Shown: piece by piece, positions 26,119 to 38,300 of the stretch
How positions within the stretch are numbered: position 1 is the first letter of the stretch
How the letters are laid out: the number at the start of each line of letters is the position of its first letter
DNA from: Locusta migratoria
Lineage: Eukaryota > Arthropoda > Insecta > Orthoptera > Acrididae
Length of the DNA: 64,000 nt
Reading direction: 5' to 3'
Assembly: GCA_026315105.1 (NCBI GenBank)
Contig: CM048751.1
Location: forward strand, 341,914,649-341,978,648
Made by a program: the position numbers and the translations under genes
Notes under the pieces: model-generated
The model's input: the letters and a program-made list of their open reading frames with translations, nothing else
Databases searched by the model: none
What the model was told of the DNA's origin: nothing

Positions 26119-29100
26119 TGTGCCTGTCGCGGCTCATCATGTCTTTGCGGTGAGTTGTAAACTGTTTTATTACTATATTGTTAATTCCAACCTGGACTTT
26201 TCATTATTAGATACATCCAAAATTTGCAATGTATGTTTGATCACAGATTGCGTAAAAATGGCCTAAGGCCGAAACAGCTGTTGCAATAAAAATAAAATAA
26301 TTAGCAGCATCAAAAGCACAAACCTTATTTATAATGTGTCTTTTTCCTCAATGTACATATATGTGAGAATCTTATTTCTTTGCTAAAATGCATCGGAATT
26401 ACAAAAACAATGATTCAGAAAATACAGAATGTACCTTCTTTGTGATACATTCTTTAAACAATCACCTGCGAGAAAATGTTCCCCAAATGTCCAGTCCCTT
26501 GCCCTTTTCTGCTGGTAGCCAGTTCGCTTTGGGAGGTGAATACATAACTGGCGCTGAGGCAAATCCAAAGATATCACCAAGGAGACCAGTCGTCGACTGA
26601 GAAACTGGAGCAGCAGATGCAGCAGCAGTGGTAGCAGCAGGAGCAGCATTATTAGTAACGTCACCACCCAACTGAAACAAAAGTGCTTTAGTCAGTAATG
26701 AAATTTAAGTATCAATAGAGGTTAAAGGCTTTTGAGGAACATTTCTTGTTAAACAAAGAAAATAATGTAGAACTATTTAGAAATGCGCAACTCTGATGTG
26801 GCAGAAGTAGGTTCTAACAACAGAATAATTCAACCCTCTGGTATTGCACCAAACGAACAAATCACACCACATTCTAGTCCAAGCGTTTAATAAATTAGTT
26901 AAGGTTAACAGTGATGTTTTCCTCCAGTACAACAGCACCTGCCTGAATACGAAACTGCATCTACCTTTATATACATACTCTGCAATCCACCGACGTGTGT
27001 GGCGGAGGGTACCTAGTACCACTACTAGGTACTTTCTTTCCTGTTCCACTATCATATAGAAGGGGGGCGGGGGGAACACACTTAGATTAGGCTCATCCAG
27101 ATGCATCCATCTTTGTGGTCATTATGCAAATTTTACAAATTTGCAAATATTTTGTTACTGAGAAATACTTTAAAAATGTGTGAACCTTCTAGTTTTTTGG
27201 CGATTTTCATATAAAAATTTCTCTTGTAGCAAAGACTATTTACAATACTGCTGCAAAGGCAAAGAATTTTTTTAGACAACATTAAAATATATTTTTCTAT
27301 TTTTCAATATTGTTATTCTCTAAGAAACCGTGACAATATAACAAATATTTAAGTCAGCAGGAAAAGTTCTTGTGCCAAAAGCAGTTTGTTGACCTGAGAA
27401 AAAGGGATAACCTCTTGGATACAATCATTGGCAATCTTTTCACAGTATTTAAAATACTTTGTGTATATTTTTTTCATATTTGCATCAATATTTTGTACTA
27501 AAATTATTTTTTCAACATCTATATCAAAATTGACTCACCCTATCTTAAGAATAGTGTAATTTTCAGCATACAATTGAAAAATTAAATATGACACAAATTA
27601 GTACGGAAAATGGAAAAAGATTACCAAAAAACTACACCGAAAACAGCAAAAACCACACACCGATATTCGCCATAAAATAATCTGATTTAGATACAGTACG
27701 AGAGAGAAGAAAGTTTATAACTGCAGAACACAAAACAGTGGTAGTGAAATTACTTTGGGAGTTGTGAAAGAGTCATGTGCCTCCCTCCTCCCCCCACCCC
27801 CACCCCCCATTGTTGGTCCCCATACTTTTGAAATAAAAGTTTGCTATAAATCAGCTATATTATGAAAAACTAAAATTCATACAAATGTGAGCAAAGTAAT
27901 TTCAATTCTTTACACCTGAAACTTCCACCACTGCATACAGAATTCTTTTTAACCCTCATCCACTCACCATTACATTTGCATCAGCTATTAAAATAATAAC
28001 TATACTGCCTATTTAAAAAAATATATTTTTAACTGCTTACCAAGCTGTCCAGTCCTCCTCCTAGCAAATCAACTGATGGTGGAGTTGTAAAAACATTGGT
28101 GGTAGTCTGTGCTGGTATTGTTGGAGCACTTATATCCATACTGAGCAAGTCTCCAATCAGTGAATCTTGAGATGGAATGACAGCAGGTTGCTCTGTAGAT
28201 GCCACTTCCAAAACATTCTCATTTGAACCAGCTCTAAACAAGAAACAGGAAAATTTTAGTTGACAACTTAACATTGGCACAACATTCCTCTAAAAATGTT
28301 TGATTTTTCAAAACAAATGAAATTCCAAAACCAGGATTATGATCTGTTACTTCAGTATAGCATTGTCTTACTATCCATCTTAACAGCCACAGCTGTAATA
28401 CACAAGAAACACCATCCTACCTGGTTCTTTTAAGATTTCATTTTCTCAAATTTATAAATGCACACAATCCATAGGCACTTACAGCAAAGTTCAAATAAAA
28501 CAATATTATATTAATGTTCAGTGTGGATACTAGACTATTATTAGACTGTAGCTGATTAAAGGTAGCAATTGGTCAAGTTTGACAAATTATGTATTTGTTT
28601 ATGTCAACAATTATACAGTCCATGGTGCAATACATTCTGGTATATAATTTGATGAATTAATAGTTGTACTAATCACAGTATATTTAGTTAGTGTAATAGT
28701 ATGTATTATAAGACTAGCTGCAGAGGAAACTAAAGTTTCACTATTCCTTGAAGATTAATGTCATGAGGGGTTGTGTGAACCTGTCCTACAACTTACAAGT
28801 TTTACCAACGGAAAATCCATTTAGTTCATTTCTGATGAAGGCCATGGCTGAAAATTTAAGCTGTGTGAATGCGATTCTGTATTTTTCGTGTGGGTCAGCA
28901 GCTCAGAGACCCTCTTTACAGTGAGTTGTTATCTATCCTCCACTATTAACTTACTGAGATGGTTTGACAAAATCTCACAGTGTTAAGTCCAGCTTTTTTA
29001 AGTCAATAATATGAGGGTAGGTAGCAAGCCATGCAAAGATCGTTGAGTAAAAGAAAGCACACGCCAAAGAATCATATCCACATGACTTGAATTTTCGGCA

Positions 29101-32100
29101 ACAGCCCTCATCGGGCAAAGGATACATACATGCAGTCATTCACAAAATCTCTGTTCATTTCATGCACATGTGATTGACATCTTAGGTCACTTATAGCACA
29201 CTCACACCTTAGAAGTTAATGAGGAGGGAAGGGTAAACCTAAGAATGCAGGACAAGGGTGGGGGATAGACTGTTTCTGTTGTGTCTTGCCTCAGGAGATA
29301 ACTGAAAGACTGATACCGATATTGTGTTTAATGACAAGACAAACTAATCATCTTCTGGAAACAAATCTAACGAACTACTGAAACTAAGGCAAAAACAACA
29401 CTCATATACTAAGTTTTCTTCTTCACCAATTAGATACAAGCCAAGGAAATAATGACAGTCTTGAGAAAACGGCCAGGGAAACCTGAGCCGGATGACATAT
29501 TCTGTTGCAGGAAGTCCTGGAGACACGGTGTCGCTGGCAGAGACTCTTCCCCAGAGGTGTCTGTTGCGATACCTTAACTATGGTTCTCTTAAGTGGTCAG
29601 CAAAGAACTGCCATCATGTTGCTCTGCATCCCCATAAATAGTCAGCGCGCAGTGATATGAGGCAGTCTTGAGCTGGTCTCATGTGACTCTGCAGAGGAAA
29701 ATAGTTCCAGTTTAGTGTGCGCTTTGGCAGTACTTGTCACGTCCTGCGGTGACTCCAGAACTGCTGCTGTGGCATGCCTCACTGATACGTATCCATGCGC
29801 TTGTACCCTGAATTGCACACTGTCTGCTCGTCAGGCAAACCACCAGTACATGACATCCCTCCCCCGCAAAGAGATGAGCCAGACGGAGGCTAATATCTGA
29901 GTCTGGACTGAATTCCATGGCATCGGATGAGCCCGGCAGTGTGTGGTACGCCAGAGGTGTGTGGTTGACATCCATTGGTATTGGCCAGGGTGCAGGAGTT
30001 GGCTGCCTACCATTGTCCATCAACATTGGAGGGGCCGAAGAAGGGGTTGGTCTTGAAGGGATTCCCGGCTGTCTGGTCGACAGGCCTGTGACGATAGCTG
30101 TCAACTGACAGCTCCTGGGGTGCACCTTGTTCCGATGCTTGCGGCAAAGGGAGCCATCTGAAAGTAGAACCTCCACCATTGCTCCTCCCAGTAGTTTTGT
30201 GACCGCCGCCAGATCCCAACAGGAGAACATCAGGACACAGCCATCATCATGGATAGCAAACCAGTGTCTCTGACATCATCCACTGTTCTACAGGTCGTCA
30301 TGGATGGAGGAGGGAGAGGAGCGAACACTGTGGGCGCCCATGAAGACGCTTCGCTGGGCTGGTTCCCTCCTGTGGAGTTGTCCTGCAAGAGCCCAAAAAG
30401 ATGGATAAAGCATCGTCGAGTGAGTGGTGTGCAGAGAGCTTTGACATTTGATTCTTGATAGTCCATACAAACCGCTCTGCCAGTCCATTGGACGCAGGGT
30501 GGAGAGGCACCGTGTGTACCAGAGCAATGCCATTGGATACACAGAAGACTGAATTCTGCAGACGTAAATTGAGCGCCATTGTCGGTCACAATGGTCTCCG
30601 GAAGGCCTTCAATGGCGAAGATGCGAGTGAACACCTGGATGACGTAGGTCAATGATGTGGAGGACATCCAGGAGATGTAAGGAAACCCAGAGCCGGTGTT
30701 GACTGCAATAAACCACAAGGAGCCCAGAAAGGGGTCTGCGAAGTCCAAATGAAGCCTGGATCAGGGTGTCGATGCCTCTGGCCATGGGAAATACCAATGT
30801 GCACGAGCAGCTTGTTTGCTTTGGCAGGAGGGGCAGGCTGCTACCATAGAGGCAATATCTGCGTTGATCCCCTCCCAATAGACATGTTGACATGCAAGGC
30901 GTTTTGTTAGCATGACTCCCCAATGACCATGATGAAGCAGGCTGAGGTCCTTGTGTTGTAGGGAAGGAAGAATGACAACCAGTGGTCGGCCGTTTTTGCA
31001 CTGGATGAGAACACCATCACAGACATAATTTATGGTACGATGCCAATAATTTTGAGTCCCTGGGGTAAACACCTGCTGAACCAGCCAGATGATCTCATGC
31101 AGGACTGGATCCTCTGCAGGCCGCTTGGCTACTAGTTTTACACCAACGGGAAGGGACACGAGAGTGTGTGTTCTACTGCGTCTAAGTGGCAGCACACTTC
31201 TGGGTCAGCGTCAAATGAAGGATCCTGACCTAATAAACACATCTGATGGACAGAGTAAGTTGTAATTTGCGGCTGTTTGCTCATGATGCTGTGGTGTATG
31301 GGAGGGTGTCAACTGTAACTGACTGTAATAGCATACACAATGACTTAGACAAAATTTCTAGTTGGTGGGAAGATTGGCAGCTAGCTCTCAATGTAGAAAA
31401 ATGTAAGGTGATGTGCATGAGTAGAAAAAACAATCCCATAATGTTTGAATACAGCATTAGTAGTGAGCTTCTTGATGCTGTCGCATCCTTCAAATATTTA
31501 GGCGTAACATTGCAGAGCGATATGAAATGGAACGAGCATGTAAGGACAGTTGTGAGTAAGGCGGACAGCTGACTTCGGTTTATTGGGAGAATTTTGGGAA
31601 GATGTACATCTGTAAAGGAGACCGCATATAAAACGCTTGTACGACCACGTCTTGAATATTGCTTAAGTGTTTGGGACCCGCAGCAGATCAGTTTAAACGA
31701 AGACAGAGGCGGTTCAGAGACGAGCAGCTAGATTTGTACCGGTAGGTTCGACCAATGCGCGAGTGTCACGGAAATGCTCCGGCAACTCAATTGGGGATTG
31801 CTGGAAGAAAGACGGCGTCCTTTTCGTGAATTTCTGTTAAGTAAATTTGGAGGGCCGGAATTTGAAGCTGATTGTAGTACGATCTTGCTGCTGCCTACTT
31901 ACATTTCGCGTAAAGATCACAAAGACAAGATAAGAGAAATTAGGGCTCGTACGGAGGCATATAGGCATTCTTTTTTTCCTCGTTCAATTTGGGAGTGGAA
32001 TAGGAAAGGAAATGCCTAGTAGTGGTACAGTGTACCCTCCGCCACGCACCTTACAGTGAATTGCAGAGTATGTATGTAGATGTAATGGTAGCCGGGAGAG

Positions 32101-34857
32101 GAGATCGGCATTGGCATGGTTTGTCGTCGAGCGATACTGAATATCAAAAGAGTAATTAGCCAGAAATACGGCCCACCGTATGAGGTGTATAGCCGTTTTG
32201 GTAGGGATGTTTGTATCACACTGAAAGAGAGGCAGCATGGGTTTGTGGTTAGTTAATATGGTAAAATGATGACCATAAATATAGTCATCTAACATTTTTA
32301 AAGCAAAGACTATGGCCAAGGCCTCCTTTTCAATTTGCCCATAGTTGCACCTTGCCAGTGTCAATTTTTTAGAGATGAAGGCAACTGGTTGTTACAGCCC
32401 ATTGATCCTGTGCGAAAGGACTGCACCCACTCCATAATCCGAGGCATCTGCCACAACACTCAAAGGGAGTGATGGATCGAAGGCCATAAGACATTTGGGC
32501 TGAAGCAAGGCCTGCTTGAGATTGCGGAAGGCACTTTCACATGCCGTGTCCCAATCCCTTGTCACATTCTTATGTAAGAGACATTGCAATGGGACTGCGA
32601 TGGTTGAGGCATGTGGAATGAATTTTCTGTAATAATTCAGGTAGCCCAATATGGATTGCAGCTGCTTGACATCCGAAGGAGATGATAAATCCTGCATGGC
32701 TTGGACATGATGAGGCAGTGGCTGAATACCCATGACAAGGATGTGGGCTAAATATTCAACTTGAGGGAGGAAAAAAAAATTGACATTTTTCTAAATTGCA
32801 GTGAAGGTTGGCTGTTTGGAGAACAGAAAAAAAGGCTGTCTAGGTTGTCCACTACGTGTTGAGCAGACTGTCCAGCGACAATGATGCCGTCGAGGTAGCT
32901 GGCAGTGCAAGATACATCCCTTGTAAGAGTTTCAAGAGAGTGCCCCCATTGAGGCGAGTGATGATCTTGTCGATCTTGGGAATTGATTAAGTATCAACAA
33001 TCAACTGGGCATTGATGGTTTTCCTGAAATCAACACAAACGGATGGAACCATCTGGTTTGTCAACCAATACTATGGGCGTTGCCCATATACTGTTAGTGG
33101 CAGGTGTTAAGATGCCAGCTCCCTGCAAACATTTGAGCTCTGCCTGCAATTTGTCACAAAGAGCGAATGGTATAGGCCAGGCTTTGAAGATCCACGGTAC
33201 AGCCATCAGAAGAAGCGTGATGTGTGTCTCAAGCCCTTGGACAGCAGCAGTAGAATGCTCGAACACAGAATGATACTCTGTGCAAAGAGTCTGGAGATAG
33301 GAACTGGCAGATCCTGGCTGGATGCTCATAGTGGTATCATGGACTTCCAGCCCCAAGGCATCGAAAAGGTCAAGTCGCAGCAAGTTCGTCACTTCCGGTA
33401 TATCCACGCAAAGGAGACGCACCCTGCAAGTTATAGCGTCATGTTTGACGAGCGCCGTGAACAGACCTTTAACCCTCACTAAGTCATTGCTGTAACTTCG
33501 AATGTTGTGGATGAATGGTGAAGAGGTGGGAGAGCCCAAGCATTGGTAAGTTTCCCACACAATGATAGATGAGGTAGACTGAAGTGTCTACGTGGAAGTC
33601 GACTGGGTAGCCACTGATCAATACAGACTTTGGTCCCGTGCCCCGTTTTGCCACACTAGTTACATTAGGTACGTCGAAACTGACACTGATGCCTAGCGTG
33701 TGTGACAAAACCGTCTTTGCAAGAGGGTAATTACGTAAGGCCACGAGTGAAGGAAGTTTGTTTACCAGAAGGCAGACGGGGAGGTGTTTGGCGAAGTGTC
33801 TGACGGTAGGTGGGGCGGGCCGCTTACACCTGAAATGGCTTGTGGAAGGAGGCGGACACTTTGAGGGACTGTTCAAATGCCCAAATAACTGGAAGACATC
33901 CTTGTAAGGAGGGGTCCCAAAGCTTTATTAAGTCTTTCCAGAGTCCCTCGTCGTGGGCATGAACCAAGATCATACCCTCATGAGCGATGTCGCATACAAT
34001 TGTTGGCAGCTTTCATTGGCACATCGAATTCGGCTGTCCCTTGAAAAGCCCTGGAGGGTAGCGATCCATTCCCGATATGACTGACCTTGGTTCTTGAGAC
34101 AGCTAAAGAATGTGTCAAGCTGTTATGTGCACTTTTGAGTCAAAGTACTCCTGCAAGCAAAACTTCAATTCGTCATAGGGTATGGCATGTGGTTTGTGCT
34201 CCAGTTTTAATTGCTGAAGACGGTAAACCTCAGGACCAACATAGGCGAGGAAGAAAGCCCTATGATGGGCCCAGAGATACCGTATACCGAGAAATTTTAT
34301 TCAAGGCGGGCCATGCAGTTTGCCCAAGATTCCACCTGCCTATCAAACACTGGGAAGGGCGAAGGGGCCCTCCCGGAATCCTTTACTATCAGGAAGAGAA
34401 CAAGGCATGTGGTGGACTCCGTCCGTAGCTGAAGTGCTAGTGGCCGCCATTGCCTGTATATGTTCCTGCTGGACCAACTTTATGCCCCATAAGAGCAAAA
34501 TTTGCGGTGACACGTCAGAGGTTGTGGTGACTGGTTGGCCGTACATGGTAAACAATGAGAAAGACTATTTACTTCTCACTAATAGTAAAAAAAATCGTCA
34601 TTGTCGCCACTGCTATATCTCGCCTCGGGAGAGAACTGAAAGACACTGTGATATGGAAATTGTTACTACAAAGACCAACTAATCATCATCTGGAAACAAA
34701 ACTTCTGAAACTAAGGCAAAAATAACAAATATCAACTAAATTTATGATACGAATATTATAGACGAAAAATTCATAGCAGGAAAAATATATATGAAAAATA
34801 CATGAAGATACTCACCAGGCAAAGGAGCACAGGTGGTTATAGTAGCACAAATAAATA

Positions 34858-34919
<62 letters not shown>

Positions 34920-35287
34920 GCTTTCACAAATCAGTTGCCTCTTCAGGAAGAAGGGAAGGAGGGAAGGAGAGGGAAAAGGAAATGATGAAGATTTTAAGGG
35001 AGGGCGTAAGGAGCCATTCCAATCCCGGGAGAGAAAAGACTTACCTTGGGGGAAGAAAAGCCTAGTATGTCTACCTAGGTGTGTTTGCGTCTGTGTAAAT
35101 GTGTGGATTTGTTTACCTTCGTTTTCTTACTTTCCTTTTCTCCCCCCAAGGTAAGTCTTTCCTCTCCCGGGATTGGAATGGCTCCTTACCCCCTCCCTTA
35201 AAACCCTCATTTTCTTTTCCCTCTCCTTCCCTTCTTCCTGAAGAAGCAACTGGTTTGTGAAAGCTTTGTGTGTGTGTGTGTGTGTGT

Positions 35288-35327
<40 letters not shown>

Positions 35328-38300
35328 TGGTTTTAGGGCGCACAACTTCTATGGTCATTAGCGCCCAGCTAAGAACATTGATTCGCTATGATCTAAAAAA
35401 AATGGTGACTGTCAGAACATCAGCAAGAGGCTAAAAACGAAAGATAAAAGACAATTAAAAGGGTTAAATATCCTTGGATAGGTTGGCCAAGTTCATAAAA
35501 CGCAAAACCCGAGCTGCTGCTCGTGTGTCATCAGCTAAAATTTCCTCCAGAGTAGACGGAAAGTGAAGGGCTACACGGAGGTGATTAAAATTAACACAAG
35601 TCAGTAAAACATGTCGCACTGTCAACAGTTCACCGCAGGAGCATAGCGGTGCAGGTTCGGCGGATAGCAAGTGACGGTGGCTGAAACGGCAATGACCGAT
35701 CCGCAACCGAGCCAGGATGACCTCCTCCCGCCGAGAGGGGCGTGAGGATGTCCTCCAAGCGGTCGGTATCGGTTTGACATTTCGCAATTTATTGTTGTAC
35801 AGTGAAAGCCACACACTGTGCCATTGCGACACGATACTCCGGCGAAGAGCCCGTTGAACATCGTCCGATGGGACGCAAAAGGTAGCCATGCGAGGTAAAA
35901 GAGCTGCTGCCTTGGCTGCTGTGTCGGCGGCCTCATTCCCGGGCACACCCACATGGCCAGGGACCCACAGGAAAGAAACGTGACAGCTGTCATCCGCCAG
36001 CAACTGGAGGGAGCGTTGGATCCGATACACGAGAGGATGGTTCGAGAAAGGGTCCTTAAGACTCTGCAGGGCACTAAGGGAGTCAGAACATATGGCATAG
36101 AAAGGTTGGCGGTGGCGGCAGGTATACAAAACGGCCTGGTGGAGGGCGAAAAGCTCAGCCGTGAATGTCGAGCACCGGTCAGGGAGCTTGTATTGGAACC
36201 GGTTGTCCCCGACGACGAAGGCAGATCCGACACCGGCAGTGCTCTTGGAACCATCAGTGTAAATAAATACGGCATTATCGAACCGTGAACGGAGTTCGAC
36301 AAGCCTCGAGCGGTATACCAAATCCGGAGTGCTCTCCTTGGGGAGCGAACTAAGTTCGAGGTGTGTGTGAACCTGGGCCTGATGCCACGGTGGCAATGGG
36401 CTTTCGCTCAACCGAAGGGTGGAAGGAAGGGTAAAATCGAGCCGCTGTAGCAGGCGGCGAAACCGAACTCCCGGTGGAAGCAAGGCAATCGCAGACAACT
36501 GATATTGGCGATCGAGTGAGTCGTCAAAAAATAATCTGTAAGAGGGATGGTTGGGCATCGACCGTAGGCGGCATGCATACCGACAGAAGAGTATGTCACG
36601 TCGAGTGGTCAAGGGTAATACAGCAGCCTCGGCATACAGACTTTCAACAGGGCTGGTATAAAATGCACCGGTCGCCAGACGTAATCCACGATGGTGGATA
36701 GAGTTGAGACGGTGGAGAATCGACGGCCGTGCTGAAGAGTACACAAGGCTTCCATAGTCGAGCTTCGACTGAACAATGGCCTGGTAAAGGTGAAGCAGGA
36801 CAGTACGATCCGCTCCCCATGACGTGCCACTGAGGACACGAAGAACGTTAAGGGATCGGGCACAACGGGCAGCCAGGTAGGACACGTGTGTGGACCAGCA
36901 AAGTTTCCGATCCACCATGAGTCCCAAGAATTTCGTAGTCTCCACGAAAGGGAGAGCAACAGGGCCGAGACGTAGAGAAGGTGGAAGAAATTCCTTGTAT
37001 CTCCAAAAATTGATACACACAGTTTTCTCAGTGGAGAATCGGAAGCCGTTTGCGATGCTCCAGGAATATAGACGGTCAAGACAGCGTTGGAGAGAACGCT
37101 CCAAGAGACACGTCCGCTGGGCGCTGCAATAAATTGCGAAATCGTCAACAAAGAGAGATCCGGAGACGTCGGCTGAAAGGCAATCTACGATCGGATTGAT
37201 TGCAATGGCAAAGAGCGCCACACTCAAGACGGAGCCCTGTGGTACCCCATTCTCCTGGCAAAAGGTATCTGACAAAATAGAGCCCACCCGTACCCGGAAC
37301 TTGCGATCCGCCAAAAACGCTTGAATGAAAAGAGGAAGGCGGCCCCGAAGGCCCCATGTGTGTAATGTGCGGAGAATACCCGCTCTCCAACAGGTATCGT
37401 ATGCCTTCTCCAAGTCGAAGAACACTGCTACTGTTAGACGCTTCTTTAGAAAGTTGTTCATAATGAAGGTCGACAACGTAACGAGGTGATCAGCAGCAGA
37501 GCGGTGTCGACGAAAACCGCATTGGATATTAGTCAGGAGGCGGCGAGATTCGAGGAGCTAGACCAACCGAGCGTTAACCATGCGTTCCATCACCTTACAG
37601 ACGCAGCTCGTCAGAGAAATGGGGCGATAACTGGAAGGAAGGTGTTTGTCCTTCCCTGGTTTGGGGATGGGGACAACAATGGCTTCACGCCAACCTGTGG
37701 GAACATGAGCTTCAGTCCATATGCGATTGTAGGTACTAAGAAGAAAGCACTTTCCCGCAGGAGAGAGGTTCTTCAGCATCTCAATATGAATGGAATCGGG
37801 CCCGGGAGCAGAGGACCGGGACAGGGCGAGAGCACGGTCTAGCTCCTGCATGGTGAAGGCGACGTTATAGTTTTCACGATTAAAAGAGCGGAAAGAAGGT
37901 GGCCGTGCCTCCTCTACCTGTTTGTGAGGGAGAAAGGCAGGGTGGTAATGGGCAGAGCTCGAAACCTCCGCAAAGAAACGACCCAATGCGTTTGAAACAT
38001 CAGCTGGGTCCACGAGGACCGCGTTCTCCACGGTCAGGCCAGGAATCGGGGAGTGGACCTTGATGCCGGACAAACGGCGTAGGCCACCCCAGACAACCGT
38101 GGAGGGAGTAAAACGGTTAAAAGAACTAGTAAAAGCTGTCCAGCAAGCTTTCTTGCTGTCGTTTATGATACGACGGCACTGCGCTCTCATACGTTTGTAA
38201 TTGATGCAATTCTCCAAAGTTGGGTGGCGGCGGAAGGTGCGTAAGGCACGGCGTCGGGCTCGAAGCGCGTCGCGGCAGGCTGCAGTCCACCAAGGGACCT

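Larger units (their letters stand above)
22886..26170. mobile_element. Large palindrome of two head-to-head Penelope-like copies
   Basis: The left arm (minus) and right arm (plus) are inverted copies meeting near 24705. Both run outward through the RT and GIY-YIG nuclease and end in the same terminal phrase: TTTACAACTCACC at 22886 and its inverse GGTGAGTTGTAAAC at 26148-26161. The arms differ visibly (substitutions, indels, a GA tract on the right only). Both carry the same RT change FIDG in place of the usual IDD (24368-24376 minus; 25026-25034 plus). It interrupts another PLE fragment in a Bap intron. Confidence 0.75.

Noticed and set aside
29277..34555. Endogenous retrovirus with envelope gene
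   Set aside because: No env-like frame between integrase and 3' LTR; integrase runs straight into the purine tract and LTR, as in simple Gypsy elements.
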